From Siphonodentalium dalli (taxonomy: Eukaryota; Mollusca; Scaphopoda; Gadilida; Siphonodentaliidae), in NCBI GenBank assembly GCA_032622095.1, contig CP136067.1:50073899-50137898 (forward strand): a DNA stretch of 64,000 bases. The letters are read 5' to 3'. The translations under genes were made by a program, and so were the position numbers. Shown here one piece after another: positions 32,787 through 44,090 of this stretch. The notes beneath the pieces are model-generated. The model was not told the DNA's origin, did no database searches, and saw only the letters and a list, made by a program, of their open reading frames with translations. The first letter of the stretch is position 1; each line of letters begins with the position of its first letter.

Positions 32787-33107
32787 AGGTATGCTTTGAG
32801 ATAGATCATGCCATAAATCTCTTCCGGCTAACGCCCGCAGAGATCATATTCCACCAGTTACAAATCCTTGGAACGTTTTGAAGTTTTGACAGGGAACCTT
32901 ATATAAAGTCGAAAAATAACGCAGGGAATATATTTATTAGTTATTATGTCAGATAATAACTGAGAAATATTTACCCCGCGTTATTTTTTTTACAACTTTA
33001 TAAGGTTCCCTGTCAAAACTTCAAAAAGTTCCAAGGTTTTATGCTGGTGTAATATGATCTTAGCCAGAGAAGAGATTCATGGCATGATCTAGCTTTGAGA
33101 TACCTGT
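32787..33107. mobile_element. 321-bp palindromic element
   Basis: Arms of about 140 bp: AGATCATGCC, AAATCTCTTC, AGATCATATT, TTTTGAAGTTTTGACAGGGA, ACCTTATA and CGCGTTATTT-type strings are mirrored on the right arm (ATAAGGTTCCCTGTCAAAAC, TAATATGATCT, GGCATGATCT). The loop lies near TTATTAGTTATTATGTCAG. Just outside, both flanks carry CTTTGAGA in the same orientation (32794 and 33093), with AGGTAT / ATACCT mirrored beyond it. Non-coding. Confidence 0.8.
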
Positions 33108-33422
33108 TATCATATTATGTTTACGTGTTGGGCTCGTTTAACAACTATACTGCCTAAAATTCCAACCACAGCGATCGTATTATTTCAGAAAACACAACAT
33201 CTCAATTATACGTACAATTGTAAATGTCTGCTGAGATGAATTTATCTAAAACGGCAATGATTCCGCCTACCAGAGTCGCTGCATCATATAATCGTCCAAT
33301 CATGCATACGATACGCGCTGAACTTCCGGTGCCATGTGATGCGGTTATAAATGCATTCTGGCTGAAATACGTTACTGGACGAAGCTGCCATGTTATACGC
33401 TTTGATTACCCAATATATATAG
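33108..33422. other. Spacer
   Basis: No gene recognised. Confidence 0.4.
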
Positions 33423-33622
33423 ACTAGCAGGGTGACCCGACTTCGTCCGGGCTGTTTCCCCTCTGCTTTCATCCGTCGAGAGGCGCGATTTGACCTTGAA
33501 TTGACCATTTTGAAGGTCAACGTCAGGTCGGGGTCATGATTTGACCCGTACAAAACACTCCGCGGACAAAAGTACCCCTAGGTATCAAATTTCGTCGGCA
33601 GAAGTCCCAAAATATATAGTAG
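33423..33622 (+). mobile_element. Retroposon tail unit T1, truncated
   Basis: ACTAGCAGGGTGACCCGAC, TTCGTCCGGGCTG, one GATTTGACCTTGAATTGACC subrepeat, CGCGGACAAAAGTACCCC, then an abrupt jump to CAGAAGTCCCAAAATATATA. It follows TATATATAG of the preceding DNA and is itself followed head-to-tail by another unit. Confidence 0.7.
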
Positions 33623-34245
33623 ACTAGCATATTAGCCCGCCACTGGCGGGATTGGTCCCATGGCTTTGGTCGATCCATTAATTTTTGTTTTTCAAGGTAA
33701 CCCCGTACAGGCACGCCGACAGCAACCCGACAAAAATATTCCCCGTCCCGAGTTGACCATACATAACAAATTTCACGTCGATGTGTCCGCTGACGACCGA
33801 GATATCACCCAAGGTCATTTGTGGGTACCCGTTTCAAGGTGAAGGTCACATCAGGCGGACAATCTGACCCGACGAAAATATCCCCCGTCCCTTCGAAGAC
33901 CTAAGTACGAAATTTCGTCTCGATAACCCCAGTTTCCGAGACTGTCGATTGAGCCGTATTTATATTAGTGTATATAAACGCTCTTTAACAACGACACCGC
34001 AGATACGAACGCTCTTTAATCACTAACCCATTAACCCATAAATTCCAACGACGGTGGCAGGGTGGATGGTGAAGGAGTGCTCGGACGTTCTCAGAAGCGG
34101 TGCGACGACACTTCTCGTGGCTTTTTACCCTTAGATAGCAATTGTTGGCTCAATCGGTCGAGCCGTTTTCGAGTCTATAAAGGATATACATAAGAGTATA
34201 AGGATATATACACACATACACGGAAGTCTCTCTCTATATATATAT
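33623..34245 (+). mobile_element. Retroposon tail unit T3 with AACGCTCTTT doublet
   Basis: Starts ACTAGCATATTAGCCCGCC. It shares GTGGGTACCCGTTTCAAGG and ATCTGACCCGA with 21790-21840, then AACGCTCTTT at 33977 and 34008, GGACGTTCTCAGAAGCGG, TTTTTACCCTTAGATAGCAA, CGGTCGAGCCGTTTTCGAG and a C/A/T tail ending TATATATATATACTAGC, where the next unit starts. Confidence 0.65.
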
Positions 34246-35565
34246 ACTAGCAGGTGGGCCCAACTTCGTCCGGGTTGTTTCCCCTCTGCTTTTCTGCGAA
34301 TTGCGCCATTTGACCTTGAATTGTCCATTTTGAAGGTCAAGGTCAGGTGGGGTCACGATTTGACCCGGACAAAACACTGCCCGGACAAAAGTACCCGACA
34401 AAAGTACCCGTCGAAATCCATCCGGTTTTACCCGATTTGACCTCGAATTGATCATTATGAAGGTCAAGGTCAGGTCGGGGTCACGATCTGACCCGTCCAA
34501 AACACTCACTGGAGAAAAGTAACCCTATGTATTAAATTTCGTCGAAATCCCAATTGCGCGATTTGACCTTGAATTGTCCATTTTGAAGGTCAAGGTCAGG
34601 TGGGGTCACGATTTGACCCGTCCAAAACACTGCCCGGACAAAAGTACCCGACCCGACTTCGTCCGGGCTGTTTTCCCTCTGCTTTTCGGCGAATTGCGCG
34701 ATTTGACCTTGAATTGTCCATTTTGAAGGTCAAGGTCAGGTGGGGTCACGATTTGACCCGTCCAAAACACTGCCCGGACAAAAGTACCCGTCGAAATCCA
34801 TCCGGTTTTACCCGATTTGACCTTGAATTGATCATTTTGAAGGTCAAGGTCAGGTCGGGGGTCATGATTTGACCCGTCCAAAACACTCAGTGGACAATAG
34901 TAACCCTATGTATCAAATTTCGTCGAAATCCCATAAAAATTCGCGATTTGACCTTGAATTGACCCGATTTCAAGGTCAAGGTCACAGCGATTTGACATTG
35001 AATTGTCCATATTGAAGGTCAAGGTCAGGTGGGGTCACGATTTGAACCGTCCAAAACACTGCCCGGACAAAAGTACCCGACAAAAGTACCGGTTTACCAG
35101 ATTTGACATCGAATTGATCATTTTGAAGGTCAATGTCAGGTCGGGGTCACGATTTGACCTGTGCAAAACACTCAGTGGACAAAAGTAACCGTATGTATAA
35201 AATGTCGTCGAAATCCCATCAAAATTCGCGATTTGACCTTGAATTGACCAGATTTCAAGGTCAAGGTCACGTCGCACGGGCAAACGAATAGGATTACGAC
35301 ACTCCCCATACGAAAGTATCCCCAGACACTAATTTTCATCGAAATCCCGAGATACTCGGGCGTTCGACCTTGAAATGACCCGATTTCAATGCCAAGGTCA
35401 CGTCGCACGGGCAAATTAACAGGCCCATGCCACTCCCCGACCGAAAGTACCGCCACATACCAAGTTTCATCGAAATCGGCTCGGCCGTTTTCGAGTCCAT
35501 CGCGAACACACAGACAGACAGACAGACACACACACACACATTTCCCAAAATATATAATAGATAGT
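34246..35565 (+). mobile_element. Retroposon tail T1 array, 1.3 kb
   Basis: Begins ACTAGCAGGTGGGCCCAAC. At least eight subrepeats follow, each with GATTTGACCTTGAATTG, AAGGTCAAGGTCAGGT, GGGTCACGATTTGACC and GGACAAAAGTA. A second head (CCCGACTTCGTCCGGGCTG at 34651) lies inside, so it is a composite of at least two insertions or an unequal exchange. It ends with AAGTTTCATCGAAATCGG, CGTTTTCGAGTCCATCG, (CAGA)n, (CA)n and TTTCCCAAAATATATAATAG. Confidence 0.75.
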
Positions 35566-36075
35566 AGATTAACATTGAGCAAAAGTTAATTAAATTATCA
35601 ATTTTAACGAAATACTGAGGAAGACCCAGGGGGCGGGTCATTCACCTTTTTCCATACAGTAGGCCGGGGTGGGTGGGTGGTTCAGCAGCGAAAAAGTCAC
35701 TTTTTTTCCTGAGTGGTCGCAATTTTTTCCTCTTACAACATTTCTGCAATATAATTGCCTCAAAGGGTTCAGCATCATTGTTAAGGTGTGTATGACACTT
35801 TGGGCAGTGCTTATGGGGTAGTTAGTGTGGATATATGCATGATGCTTCTCAGAAATCCAGATTACGAACCAACTGTCAGGAATTCGCCTTTCACATCCGA
35901 TCACATTGCCATGTACCAATGCTACTGGCATACATAGAACTTGAATGTGTAGATATGGAGACGGCTGCTAAGTGGAATAAACCGAATCAGAACAGACGAG
36001 TGAAAAGAAGGGAGAGAAAATATAATATAACTTAATATATATGCAAGTCTAAAAATAATGTGCTGGTCATCAGCA
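35566..36075. other. Spacer
   Basis: No gene recognised. It holds a short GGGTGGGTGGG run (35669) and no ordered repeat. Confidence 0.4.
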
Positions 36076-36163
36076 AAATGATCGAGGTATGCAGAGGGCG
36101 AATTTGGCGATACTACCCGGCATAGCATCAACAAATTCAACCTCTGACGACCTCATTATATTT
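36076..36163. repeat. Hairpin of the GAATGAGGTCC family, diverged
   Basis: AAAATGATCGAGGT, GAGGGCGAATTTGGCGATAC, GCATAGCATCAACAAATTCA and ACCTCATTATATTTT form an imperfect 88-bp inverted repeat related to 23262-23354. Confidence 0.65.
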
Positions 36164-36193
36164 TGGTCTCGACCAACCATGGAGAACTAGCTA

Positions 36194-36281
36194 CAGCATG
36201 AGGGTCACATATGGTGAATTTGGTAATGCCCACTATACTGGGTAGCATCACTAAACTCACCCTCTTGGAGCTTATTCTGCA
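36194..36281. repeat. Hairpin of the GAATGAGGTCC family, diverged
   Basis: CAGCATGAGGGTCA, ATGGTGAATTTGGTAATGC, GGTAGCATCACTAAACTCAC and GGAGCTTATTCTGC; the same family, 30 bp after the previous hairpin. Confidence 0.65.
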
Positions 36282-36425
36282 GACTGCATATATGACCGTC
36301 TTATTTTCAACTTTCTATTTACACGTACATGTATGTGTCTGAATGCTTGACCTGGTCTGGCCCTGGTACCGACGAGCCGGAAAAGGGTGTTTTTTTTCAG
36401 CCTACTGTCATGTCACTTTTTCCGA

Positions 36426-36447
36426 CCCCCCCCCCCCCCCCCCCCCC
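36426..36447 (+). repeat. Run of 22 C
   Basis: Uninterrupted poly-C, the longest of several in the window (others at about 11709, 14214, 15670, 41778, 53890 and 59290, on either strand). Confidence 0.9.
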
Positions 36448-37085
36448 TGGAAGACCAGCCATTGATGCAAAAGGAGCATATATGTACAATTGTAAAGGTG
36501 TACTGTAGGCCATTTTCAATAAATTCCCGTTGATAACAACGATCTAATGTCATTAATATATAGAAAACTAAGTAATTTGAGTCGAAGATGTATTCTGTAA
36601 ACGTTCAGGTTAATAAGTTATCTTAAAATCATAGTTGATAATTTGATATAAATTTAATTTATGGTTGGAGCCATAAATTAAATAACGTTTTTCCGTATAC
36701 AAGACGTAATCAAAATAATTCACGGATAGTTGATTGGACAACGCGTGGCACACCTGATCGTGTAAAACATATGTTGATACGGGGCGTAAACTCAAGCAAG
36801 TCAATATGCAATGACTTAAATGAGTATATGGGTTTATATGCATATAATATAACATCCGTATAAATCATTACTTCGTACTCAACAGACTATCAAATAATGG
36901 AAATCTGGTTACCCTATTCTACGACTCAGAGACTATAGAAACCAACAACAACATTTGAATACAGTATCCCTTTAAGAGGGACAAAGTCGACGACGACAAA
37001 CTTCAGACATGAACCAAATGAGTACATGAAAGAAAACTATACACTGGAAACATATCTAGTGAATGCGAACATTTGTGAAACTATG
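36448..37085. other. Spacer
   Basis: No gene recognised. A short inverted pair, AAATTTAATTTATGG / CCATAAATTAAA, lies at about 36650-36680. Confidence 0.4.
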
Positions 37086-37104
37086 TGTATATATATATAT
37101 ATAT

Positions 37105-37565
37105 ACTAGAAGGTGACCCGACTTCGTCCGAGATTTGACCTTGAATTGTCCATTTTGAAGGCAAAGGTCAGGTGGGGTCACGATTTGACCCGTCCAAAAA
37201 AAAGTACCCGACAAAAGTCACGTCGAAATCCATCCGGTTTTACCCGATTTGACCTCGAATTGATCAATTTGAAGGTCAAGGTCAGGTCGGAGTCACGACT
37301 CGACCCGCCCAAAACACTCAGTGGACAAAAGTAACCCTATGTATAAAATTTCGTCGAAATCCCATCAAAATTGGCGATTTGACCTTGAATTGACCCGATT
37401 TCAAGATCAAGGTCACGTCGTACGGGCAAATTAATAGGCCTATGTCACTCCCCGGCCGAAAATAACCCCACATACCAAGTTTCATCGAAATCGGCTCGGC
37501 CGTTTTCGAGTTCTTCGATTATACACACACACACACAAACAGATCTTCCAAAATATATAATAGAC
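37105..37565 (+). mobile_element. Retroposon tail unit T1
   Basis: Inserted after a (TA)n run (37086-37105): ACTAGAAGGTGACCCGAC, three AAGGTCA-type subrepeats, AAGTTTCATCGAAATCGG, CGTTTTCGAG, a short (CA)n and CTTCCAAAATATATAATAG. Confidence 0.7.
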
Positions 37566-39750
37566 TAGCCGATGAACCCGACGTTGTCCGGGCTATACAA
37601 AAACCAAATTTCAAGTCGATAGCTCCACCCGTTTCCGAGATCTGGTCTGCGCATGCGCGAAGATTGCGTCGCACGGGCTCGGCGACCCGATAAAATTCGT
37701 ATCCGGGGCAAGATACATTCACACACCAAATTTCAAGTCGATAGCTCCACCCGTTTCCGAGATCTGGTCTGCGCATGCGCGAAGCTTGCGTCGCACGGGC
37801 TCGGCGACCCGATAAAATTCGTATCCGGGGCAAGATACATTTACATAGCAAATTCACGGGCGTCGCACGGGCTCGCCAATACGACAACGACGACCGCCTG
37901 GTCAAACTACACACACGTACCAAATTTCAAGTCGATAGCTCCACCCGTTTCCGAGATCTCGTATGCGCATGCACGAAGCGGGCGCCGCACGGGCTCGCCA
38001 ATACGACAACGGTCACCGCCTGGTCAAACTACACACACGTACCAAGTTTCGTCCCGATCGGTCGAAAATCGTAGATTTGTATAAATGACATACAGACATA
38101 CAGACAAACAGACAAACAGACAGAGGTCTTCAAAATATATATGAGACTAGCCGATGAGCCCGACGTTGTCCGGGCTATTCAAAAACCAAATTTCAAGTCG
38201 ATAGCTCTACCCGTTTCCGAGATCTGGTCTGCGCATGCGCGAAGCTGGCGTCGCACGGGTTCGGCGACCAGATAAAATTCTTATCCGGGACAAGATACAT
38301 TCACATAGCAAATTTCAAGTCGATAGCTCCACCCGTTTCCGATATCTTGTCTGCGCATGCGCTGCACCGGCGTCGCACAGGCTCGCCAATACGACAACGA
38401 CGACCGCCTGGTCAAACTACACACACGTACCAAGTTTCGTCCCGACCGGTCGAGAATCGTAGATTTGTATAAATGACATACAAACAGAGGTCTTCAAAAT
38501 ATATAGGAGACTAGCCATGAGCCCGACGTTGTCCGGGCTATTCAAAAACCAAATTTCATGTCGATAGCTCCACCCGTTTCCTAGATCTGGTCTGCGCGAA
38601 GCTGGCGTCGCACGGGCTCGGCGACCCGATAAAATTCGTATCCGGGGCAAGATGCATTCACATAGCAAATTTCAAGTCGATAGCTCCACCCGTTTCCGAG
38701 ATCTCGTTTGCGCGAAGCGGGCGCCGCACGGGCTCGCCAATACGACAACGTCGACCGCCTGGTCAAACTACACACACGTACCAAGTTTCGTCCCGATCGG
38801 TCGAGAATCGTAGATATACAAATTTCAAGTCGATAGCTCCACCCGTTTCCGAGATCTGGTCTGCGCATGCGCGAAGCTGGCGTCGCACGGGCTCGGCGAC
38901 CCGATAAAATTCGTATCCGGGGCAAGATACATTCACATAGCAAATTTCAAGTCGATAGCTCCACCCGTTCCGAGATCTCGTCAGCGCATGCGCGAATCTG
39001 GCGTCGCACGGGCTCGCCAATACGACAACTTTGACCGCCTGGTCAAACTACACACACGTACCAAGTTTCGTCCCGATCGGTCGAGAATCGTTTATTTGTA
39101 CAAATGACATACAGACAGACAGACATACAGACAGACAAACAGAGGTCTTCAAAATATATATGAGACTAGCAGATAGCCCGACGTTGTCAGGGCTATTCAA
39201 AAACCAAATTTCAAGTCGATAGCTCTACCCGTTTCCGAGATCTGGTCTGCGCATGCGCGAAGCTGGCGTCGCACGGGCTCGGCGACCCGATAAATTCGTA
39301 TCCGGGGCAAGATACATTCACATAGCAAATTTCAAGTCGATAGCTCCACCCGTTTCCGAGATCTCGTCTGCGCATGCGCTGCACGTGCGTCGCACGGGCT
39401 CGACAATACGACGTTGACGACCGCCTGGTCAAACTACACACACGTACCAAGTTTCGTCCCGATCGGTCGAGAATCGTAGATTTGTATCAATGACATAAAT
39501 ACATACAGACAAACAGAGGTCTTCAAAATATATAGGAGACTAGCCGATGAGCCCGACGTTGTCCGGGCTATTCAAAAACCAAATTTCAAGTCGATAGCTC
39601 CACCCGTTTCCGAGATCTGGTCTGCGCATGCGCGAAGCTGGCATCGTACGGGCTCGGCGACCCGATAAAATTCGTATCCGGGGCAAGATACATTCACATA
39701 GCAAATTTCAAGTCGATAGCTCCACCAGTTTCCGAGATCTCGTCTGCGCG
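37566..39750 (+). mobile_element. Retroposon tail T2 array (five head-to-tail units)
   Basis: Units start near 37564, 38146, 38510, 39165 and 39539 with a CTAGCCGATGAGCCCGACG-type head and TTGTCCGGGCTA. Each holds one to four subrepeats of about 120 bp with AAATTTCAAGTCGATAGCTC, CACCCGTTTCCGAGATCT, GCGCATGCGC, GTCGCACGGGCTCGGCGACC and CCGGGGCAAGATACATTC, then CAAGTTTCGTCCCGATCGGT, CAGACA-type repeats and GGTCTTCAAAATATATA. The last unit is cut at about 39750. No coding capacity; reading frames on both strands mirror the repeats. Confidence 0.8.
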
Positions 39751-40078
39751 ATTTTTTTTTCGTTTCGTTTTGCATCCGTATTTTACGCATGGGTAGCCGT
39801 TTAGCAGCTTGGATTGTAATAAAGAGCGTTGATCCTTAACACCTCCGAAGTGGTCAATATAAAGATCGTTGATGCCTTAACCACCGAAATGGCGTTTGCG
39901 GTGATTTTGATGATTGGGAGTGGAGAATGGGTGGTCTGGGCTTCTCCAAAATGCGACGTCGAAGATTCCCGTTGGATTTTACCTTTGGATAGGAAGTTTG
40001 GTCTCGATCGGTCAACCCGTTTTCGATTCTATAAAGGACATACAGACAGACAGAGGTCTTCAAAATATATATGAGATG
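39751..40078 (+). mobile_element. Retroposon tail unit T3
   Basis: AAAGAGCGTT at 39821 and AAAGATCGTT at 39861, then ACCTTTGGATAGGAAGTTTG, TCGATCGGTCAACCCGTTTT, CGATTCTATAAAGGACATAC, CAGACAGACAGAGG and TCTTCAAAATATATATGAGA. The order matches 33970-34240 and 47410-47510 except that the decamers point the other way. Confidence 0.6.
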
Positions 40079-40089
40079 ATGATGCGGTT

Positions 40090-40220
40090 GGGTCCTGCTG
40101 AATTGCTATGATGCTGTTAGGGCAAACTGATGCTGTTAACAAACAGTACCGTTATATCTTTTTACTTTGTCTTTTTTCGCGGTGTTCCGATAATCAGAAC
40201 ATATACAGGAAAACCCATTA
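40090..40220 (+). repeat. Dispersed repeat R4, copy 1
   Basis: GCTATGATGCTGTTAGGGC, AAACTGATGCTGTTAACA and GTACCGTTATATCTTTTTAC resemble 61993-62063 (GCTATGATGTTGGTGGGTC, AAACTGATGCCGTCACAC, GTACGGTTATTTTTTCC). No ends defined. Confidence 0.45.
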
Positions 40221-40639
40221 TGCGTATCAAACATTGAAAAACATATTTATTGCGAAATAGTTTTAATACTGGTTGTATTAGTTGTTGAAAATCGACTACA
40301 ATCAAGATTATTATATTTTTCAAAATATATATATATTCTTGAATGGTTCATACACACATTGTTTTTTCTCAAATCGCTCGGATTAGCCAAACACCACGAA
40401 AATAAATTACAACTTTAGAAACAATAACGGTTCATTTTCGTGCCGGCATCAGGTTGCCCTACCCGCATTATATCAATTCGGCATGACCACCAGCATCACA
40501 GCATATTAGAAGGACCACTTGACCAGGGGTGACTATTTAGAATTATATAGTAGAACACGCGAAAGATTTTTCATTGACATCATTGGCACAAGTACCCGAA
40601 TTCACATTTCCTATGACATTATGAAATGTTTTTCAGTTT
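40221..40639. other. Spacer
   Basis: AT-rich, no gene recognised. Confidence 0.4.
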
Positions 40640-40830
40640 TAACTTTTTTCTTGACTTTAAACACCGCTTTAAACATATTTTATTTGTATATTAAGCATGA
40701 CACAAAAGGTATTGGGGACACGTTACAGAAACGTAATTCGCCCCTCTCCCGGTTAATACTAATTATATACATACTTAACAAGATGGCGAAGAAAAATATA
40801 AACAAAATCATATATATAGGTTAAACATAA
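40640..40830 (+). repeat. Dispersed repeat R2, copy 2
   Basis: Matches 10065-10265 (TTTAAACATATTTTATTTGT, ATTGGGGACACGTTACAGA, CGCCCCTCTCCCGGTT, ATGGCGAAGAAAAAT). The 101-codon frame crossing it is not matched by the other copy. Confidence 0.6.
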
Positions 40831-40954
40831 GTATATTCTCAAGCAGGGGGGTTGGGTGGGAGATGCAAAAAAACGCTAATTTACATAAAGTGGATTTCCT
40901 GGATTACGTTGATCTATCCAACTTTGAATAGTTTTTTCGTAGTTATAAATCGAT

Positions 40955-41040
40955 GGACTGTCTTGGGAATTGTATTTCTTCTATAATCGAGGTGTTAGGA
41001 ATTAGAAGAAATAAAATATTCTTCAAGACAGTCCATCATC
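40955..41040. repeat. 86-bp hairpin
   Basis: GATGGACTGTCTTG and TTGTATTTCTTCTA pair with AGAAGAAATAAAATATTCTT and CAAGACAGTCCATC. A small imperfect palindrome with no TSD seen. Confidence 0.65.
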
Positions 41041-43250
41041 TGTGTTCTTATTACACATGATACCAATTTTGTCTTTTAAACTATGATAAATCGTTGACTG
41101 CGTTTGTCGGCCATTTTATATAGATAATATGTGAGTTCTAACATGCAGTCGGTGAAAAGAACGTAATTTTTTAAAAATTATTTGCATGTTTTGATTTTAG
41201 CCTTTCGCTTATAAGTTTGTCGGCGAATCTTATCGTTGTATTTGACTGTGGTTACATGGTACCGTTTTTCAAGAATTATGTGATCTATTCGGAGATCCAC
41301 CTAATTAATGGGATTCAATTGAACAGGAAACTGTTCGAATTTGGGGGCGCATGCACTGCCTGAATATTACATCCTTTTTGTTCGATATATAGTACTCGTT
41401 TTTCCTAGTTTGTTGATTTGCAATGAGGTTTATAGTACTCGCCACCTTATGCGCAAGTCAAATCGCCGGATTTGTAATTTTATAGCATATGGGGCTAGTT
41501 TGCGCTATATGATTTGGCCTGGCATATATCGCCGACTCCCACGCCCAATAATCACAGAATCTCAATATCCGGCCCGGTATGTAAGGTGGACGGAAATTAC
41601 TACACACGACCTTTTATGCCCATCCGACTATTATGCTAAATCTTCGTTTGATATAGGATAGGAGTGATACACTAATTCGCATATATATAACAGTTGTCGT
41701 GCACCAATGCCAGTGATCGTGACAAAATTTGCAGGCATAGGCATTTTTTTTTTTGCAGGTCAACTTTTTGGTACCCACCCCCCCCCCCCCCCCCAAATTA
41801 GTAAATAAATTAGAATAATATGAAACAAAATTATATCAGCCTGGTTCTTTCTGGCAATTACTATTTAACGTATTCAAACATATTAATACAACCCAAAACA
41901 TGGAACGATTGTGTAGTAGCATGATCGGAAGCAATCTTTGTAAACATACACTCAGATTTATACTGATACTATTTTTAACAACCTTTAGCCACACCTTCGG
42001 AATTTCCACACCAAGAGCACGTGACATGTTAATAGGTTTTTTTTAATGGGGCACATTTATTTAGAGTAAGTTTTGATTGGCGGTAATTACGAGGAATCCC
42101 GGGTTTGGGAAATGAAAACTGAACGAAAGATCGTTAGACCCACTATTTTTAATATGTGGGTATGTAGTTTACCCCAGACTGTATCGGAAGCATAATCATA
42201 AAAACAGTTCCCATTGGTATTTGTTTGCCAAAATTTTAATATTTCTTGAGTGAATATATAAAGATATGCATTATTTATAGCGATTTCATCTTAGGCCTAT
42301 AACATTCACTTCACAATTATAATGGTGTGTGTGCTTTCAAAGTTGTTGGCCAATGCACTCCATGTGGCATCATTATTGATTGGGCAGTATGTCAGTGATT
42401 ATTTGATTGCTTATGTGTTGTCTACCATTCCATACAAAATAAAATTGTTTTGGTAACCAGTGACTGGTGCAAAAGTTTCAGATGGCAAGATGATATTTGC
42501 AAATATTTTGTTATACTGTTGACATGCGGATGTCACATTTTGTCATTCAGTTTGGGTTTATGTTTAAATATGCAGCCATGTATAGGACCGCTGGTACCTG
42601 CTTATTGACTTGAATATCCACCAGCAGAAATAATGAGAAAGAATATGACTTTGATAGCCACGGCTTGACGTACATTTAATAGTATTGAGAGTGGTATGTA
42701 TAGGCTCAATATTATAATGTTTAATACATGTGGATTTGAAATTAAATTATGTGAATTGTTGCTTGAAGTAGCTTTAAAAATCAGACAACTCAATAGCTTC
42801 ACAGCTGGGCGACATATATCCATGTATCGGTATAACCTATTCATGAATGTCCAACCTGGTGATGCATACAGTTTTCTCTAATCACTAATATGGACATATC
42901 ATACTCAGAAATGGTGCAACAGGTAAGCACAGTACACAACGAAGTGATATAATTCCAATATCTTAGTGTTTCTTAATTAGTTTTTTTTATAAATATGTTG
43001 ATTGGAAAAACATATTTTTTCGACCTCGAAACATAAAAACCTACCCACCCTCCCTCTGTCTGGACTTTTTCTGCAGACCCCCACCCGGTTGTACCCACCG
43101 CGAACGCGATCTACTATCTACCACGTATGCAGTAGATTTAATATAAAGGTAAGGGCACATGCACCTGGGTAAGATGCACTCACACGCGCTACTAAACAAC
43201 AAGAAATCCATAGTCAGAAATGGTAACGCCCTCAAGGTCATATTATTGGG
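41041..43250. other. 2.2-kb spacer without recognisable gene
   Basis: No supported gene. It contains a C-run of 17 at 41778-41794 beside GGTACCCACC, and the sequence CTACCCACCCTCCC at 43041. Reading frames up to 106 codons (41341-41661) show no domain that I recognise. Confidence 0.45.
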
Positions 43251-44090
43251 CATATATATAATTTTAATATAAAATATATTGGTCTCATGAACGCACCAGC
43301 GGCACCACCTCAGAATTCCGTTAAAGAACTAATACTTCAAATCATTACAACAACAATATGAAACTGTTATCACTGCATGTTTCTCATTCACCACATCAGA
43401 CCAGAAAGCCTCTTAATGCGGACAACAAATATCATAATCGGATTAAATACACACCCGATACTTCGCAATACGACATTCAGTTTATATTCCAACTGAGACA
43501 TACTTCATCAGCAATGGTAGCTGTTATAGTTTGCATTGTGTTCCCGCAATAAAATCTTCAAGAGTGGCCCAGTCGTTGTTTACACCTAAGCAATTAGCGC
43601 GGTCATAAAAGTTACATACTACAACATTGAGACATCTACTGAGCCGTATAAAAAGGAATAAGTAAAGATTATATGGAAGCGGATACTAAAATATATGAGA
43701 AAAACAACTGAGTTCGAAATAAGAAAAATGGTAAAAGAAATATGAACATTAAAATCAAATAAAGGGCAATACCTGCAACTCACAAAACCGGACAATAAGA
43801 CCACGTGTGTGTGATATATTACCAAAATCTAATTAAAGACCATACCAAATAAAATGTAAGTAAACCGTGTGTATGAGGGTGATGAGTAGAGTTTTACCAA
43901 AAAGAAAAGTATTTGACCACATGGATCAAGGCAAAAATCAGTATGTCACTACACATGAATATAGCACTTAAGGTGTGTATGCTAGAATAAGGCATTTGGA
44001 GATGTGAGCGTCTGTAAATAGGACTGTCTTCAGGTCCGATTTAAATTGATCGATATGTTCCGGATATATGTGAAAATGTACTTTTTACCA
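43251..44090. other. Spacer without recognisable gene
   Basis: AT-rich, no gene, repeat or RNA gene recognised. Confidence 0.45.

Noticed and set aside
29296-33107. Hairpins read as microRNA precursors.
   Set aside because: Stems at 29296-29440 and 32787-33107 are far longer and more perfect than typical precursors and look like fold-back elements; without expression data no microRNA call is justified.
37566-39750. Regular repeats that superficially look like a CRISPR array.
   Set aside because: Subrepeat length (~120 bp), divergence, retroposon tails at every unit end and the eukaryotic context rule this out; the same goes for the 42-bp minisatellite.
41341-41661. 106-codon frame as a possible host exon.
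   Set aside because: No recognisable domain, no supporting splice pattern around it, and no neighbouring exons; chance cannot be excluded.
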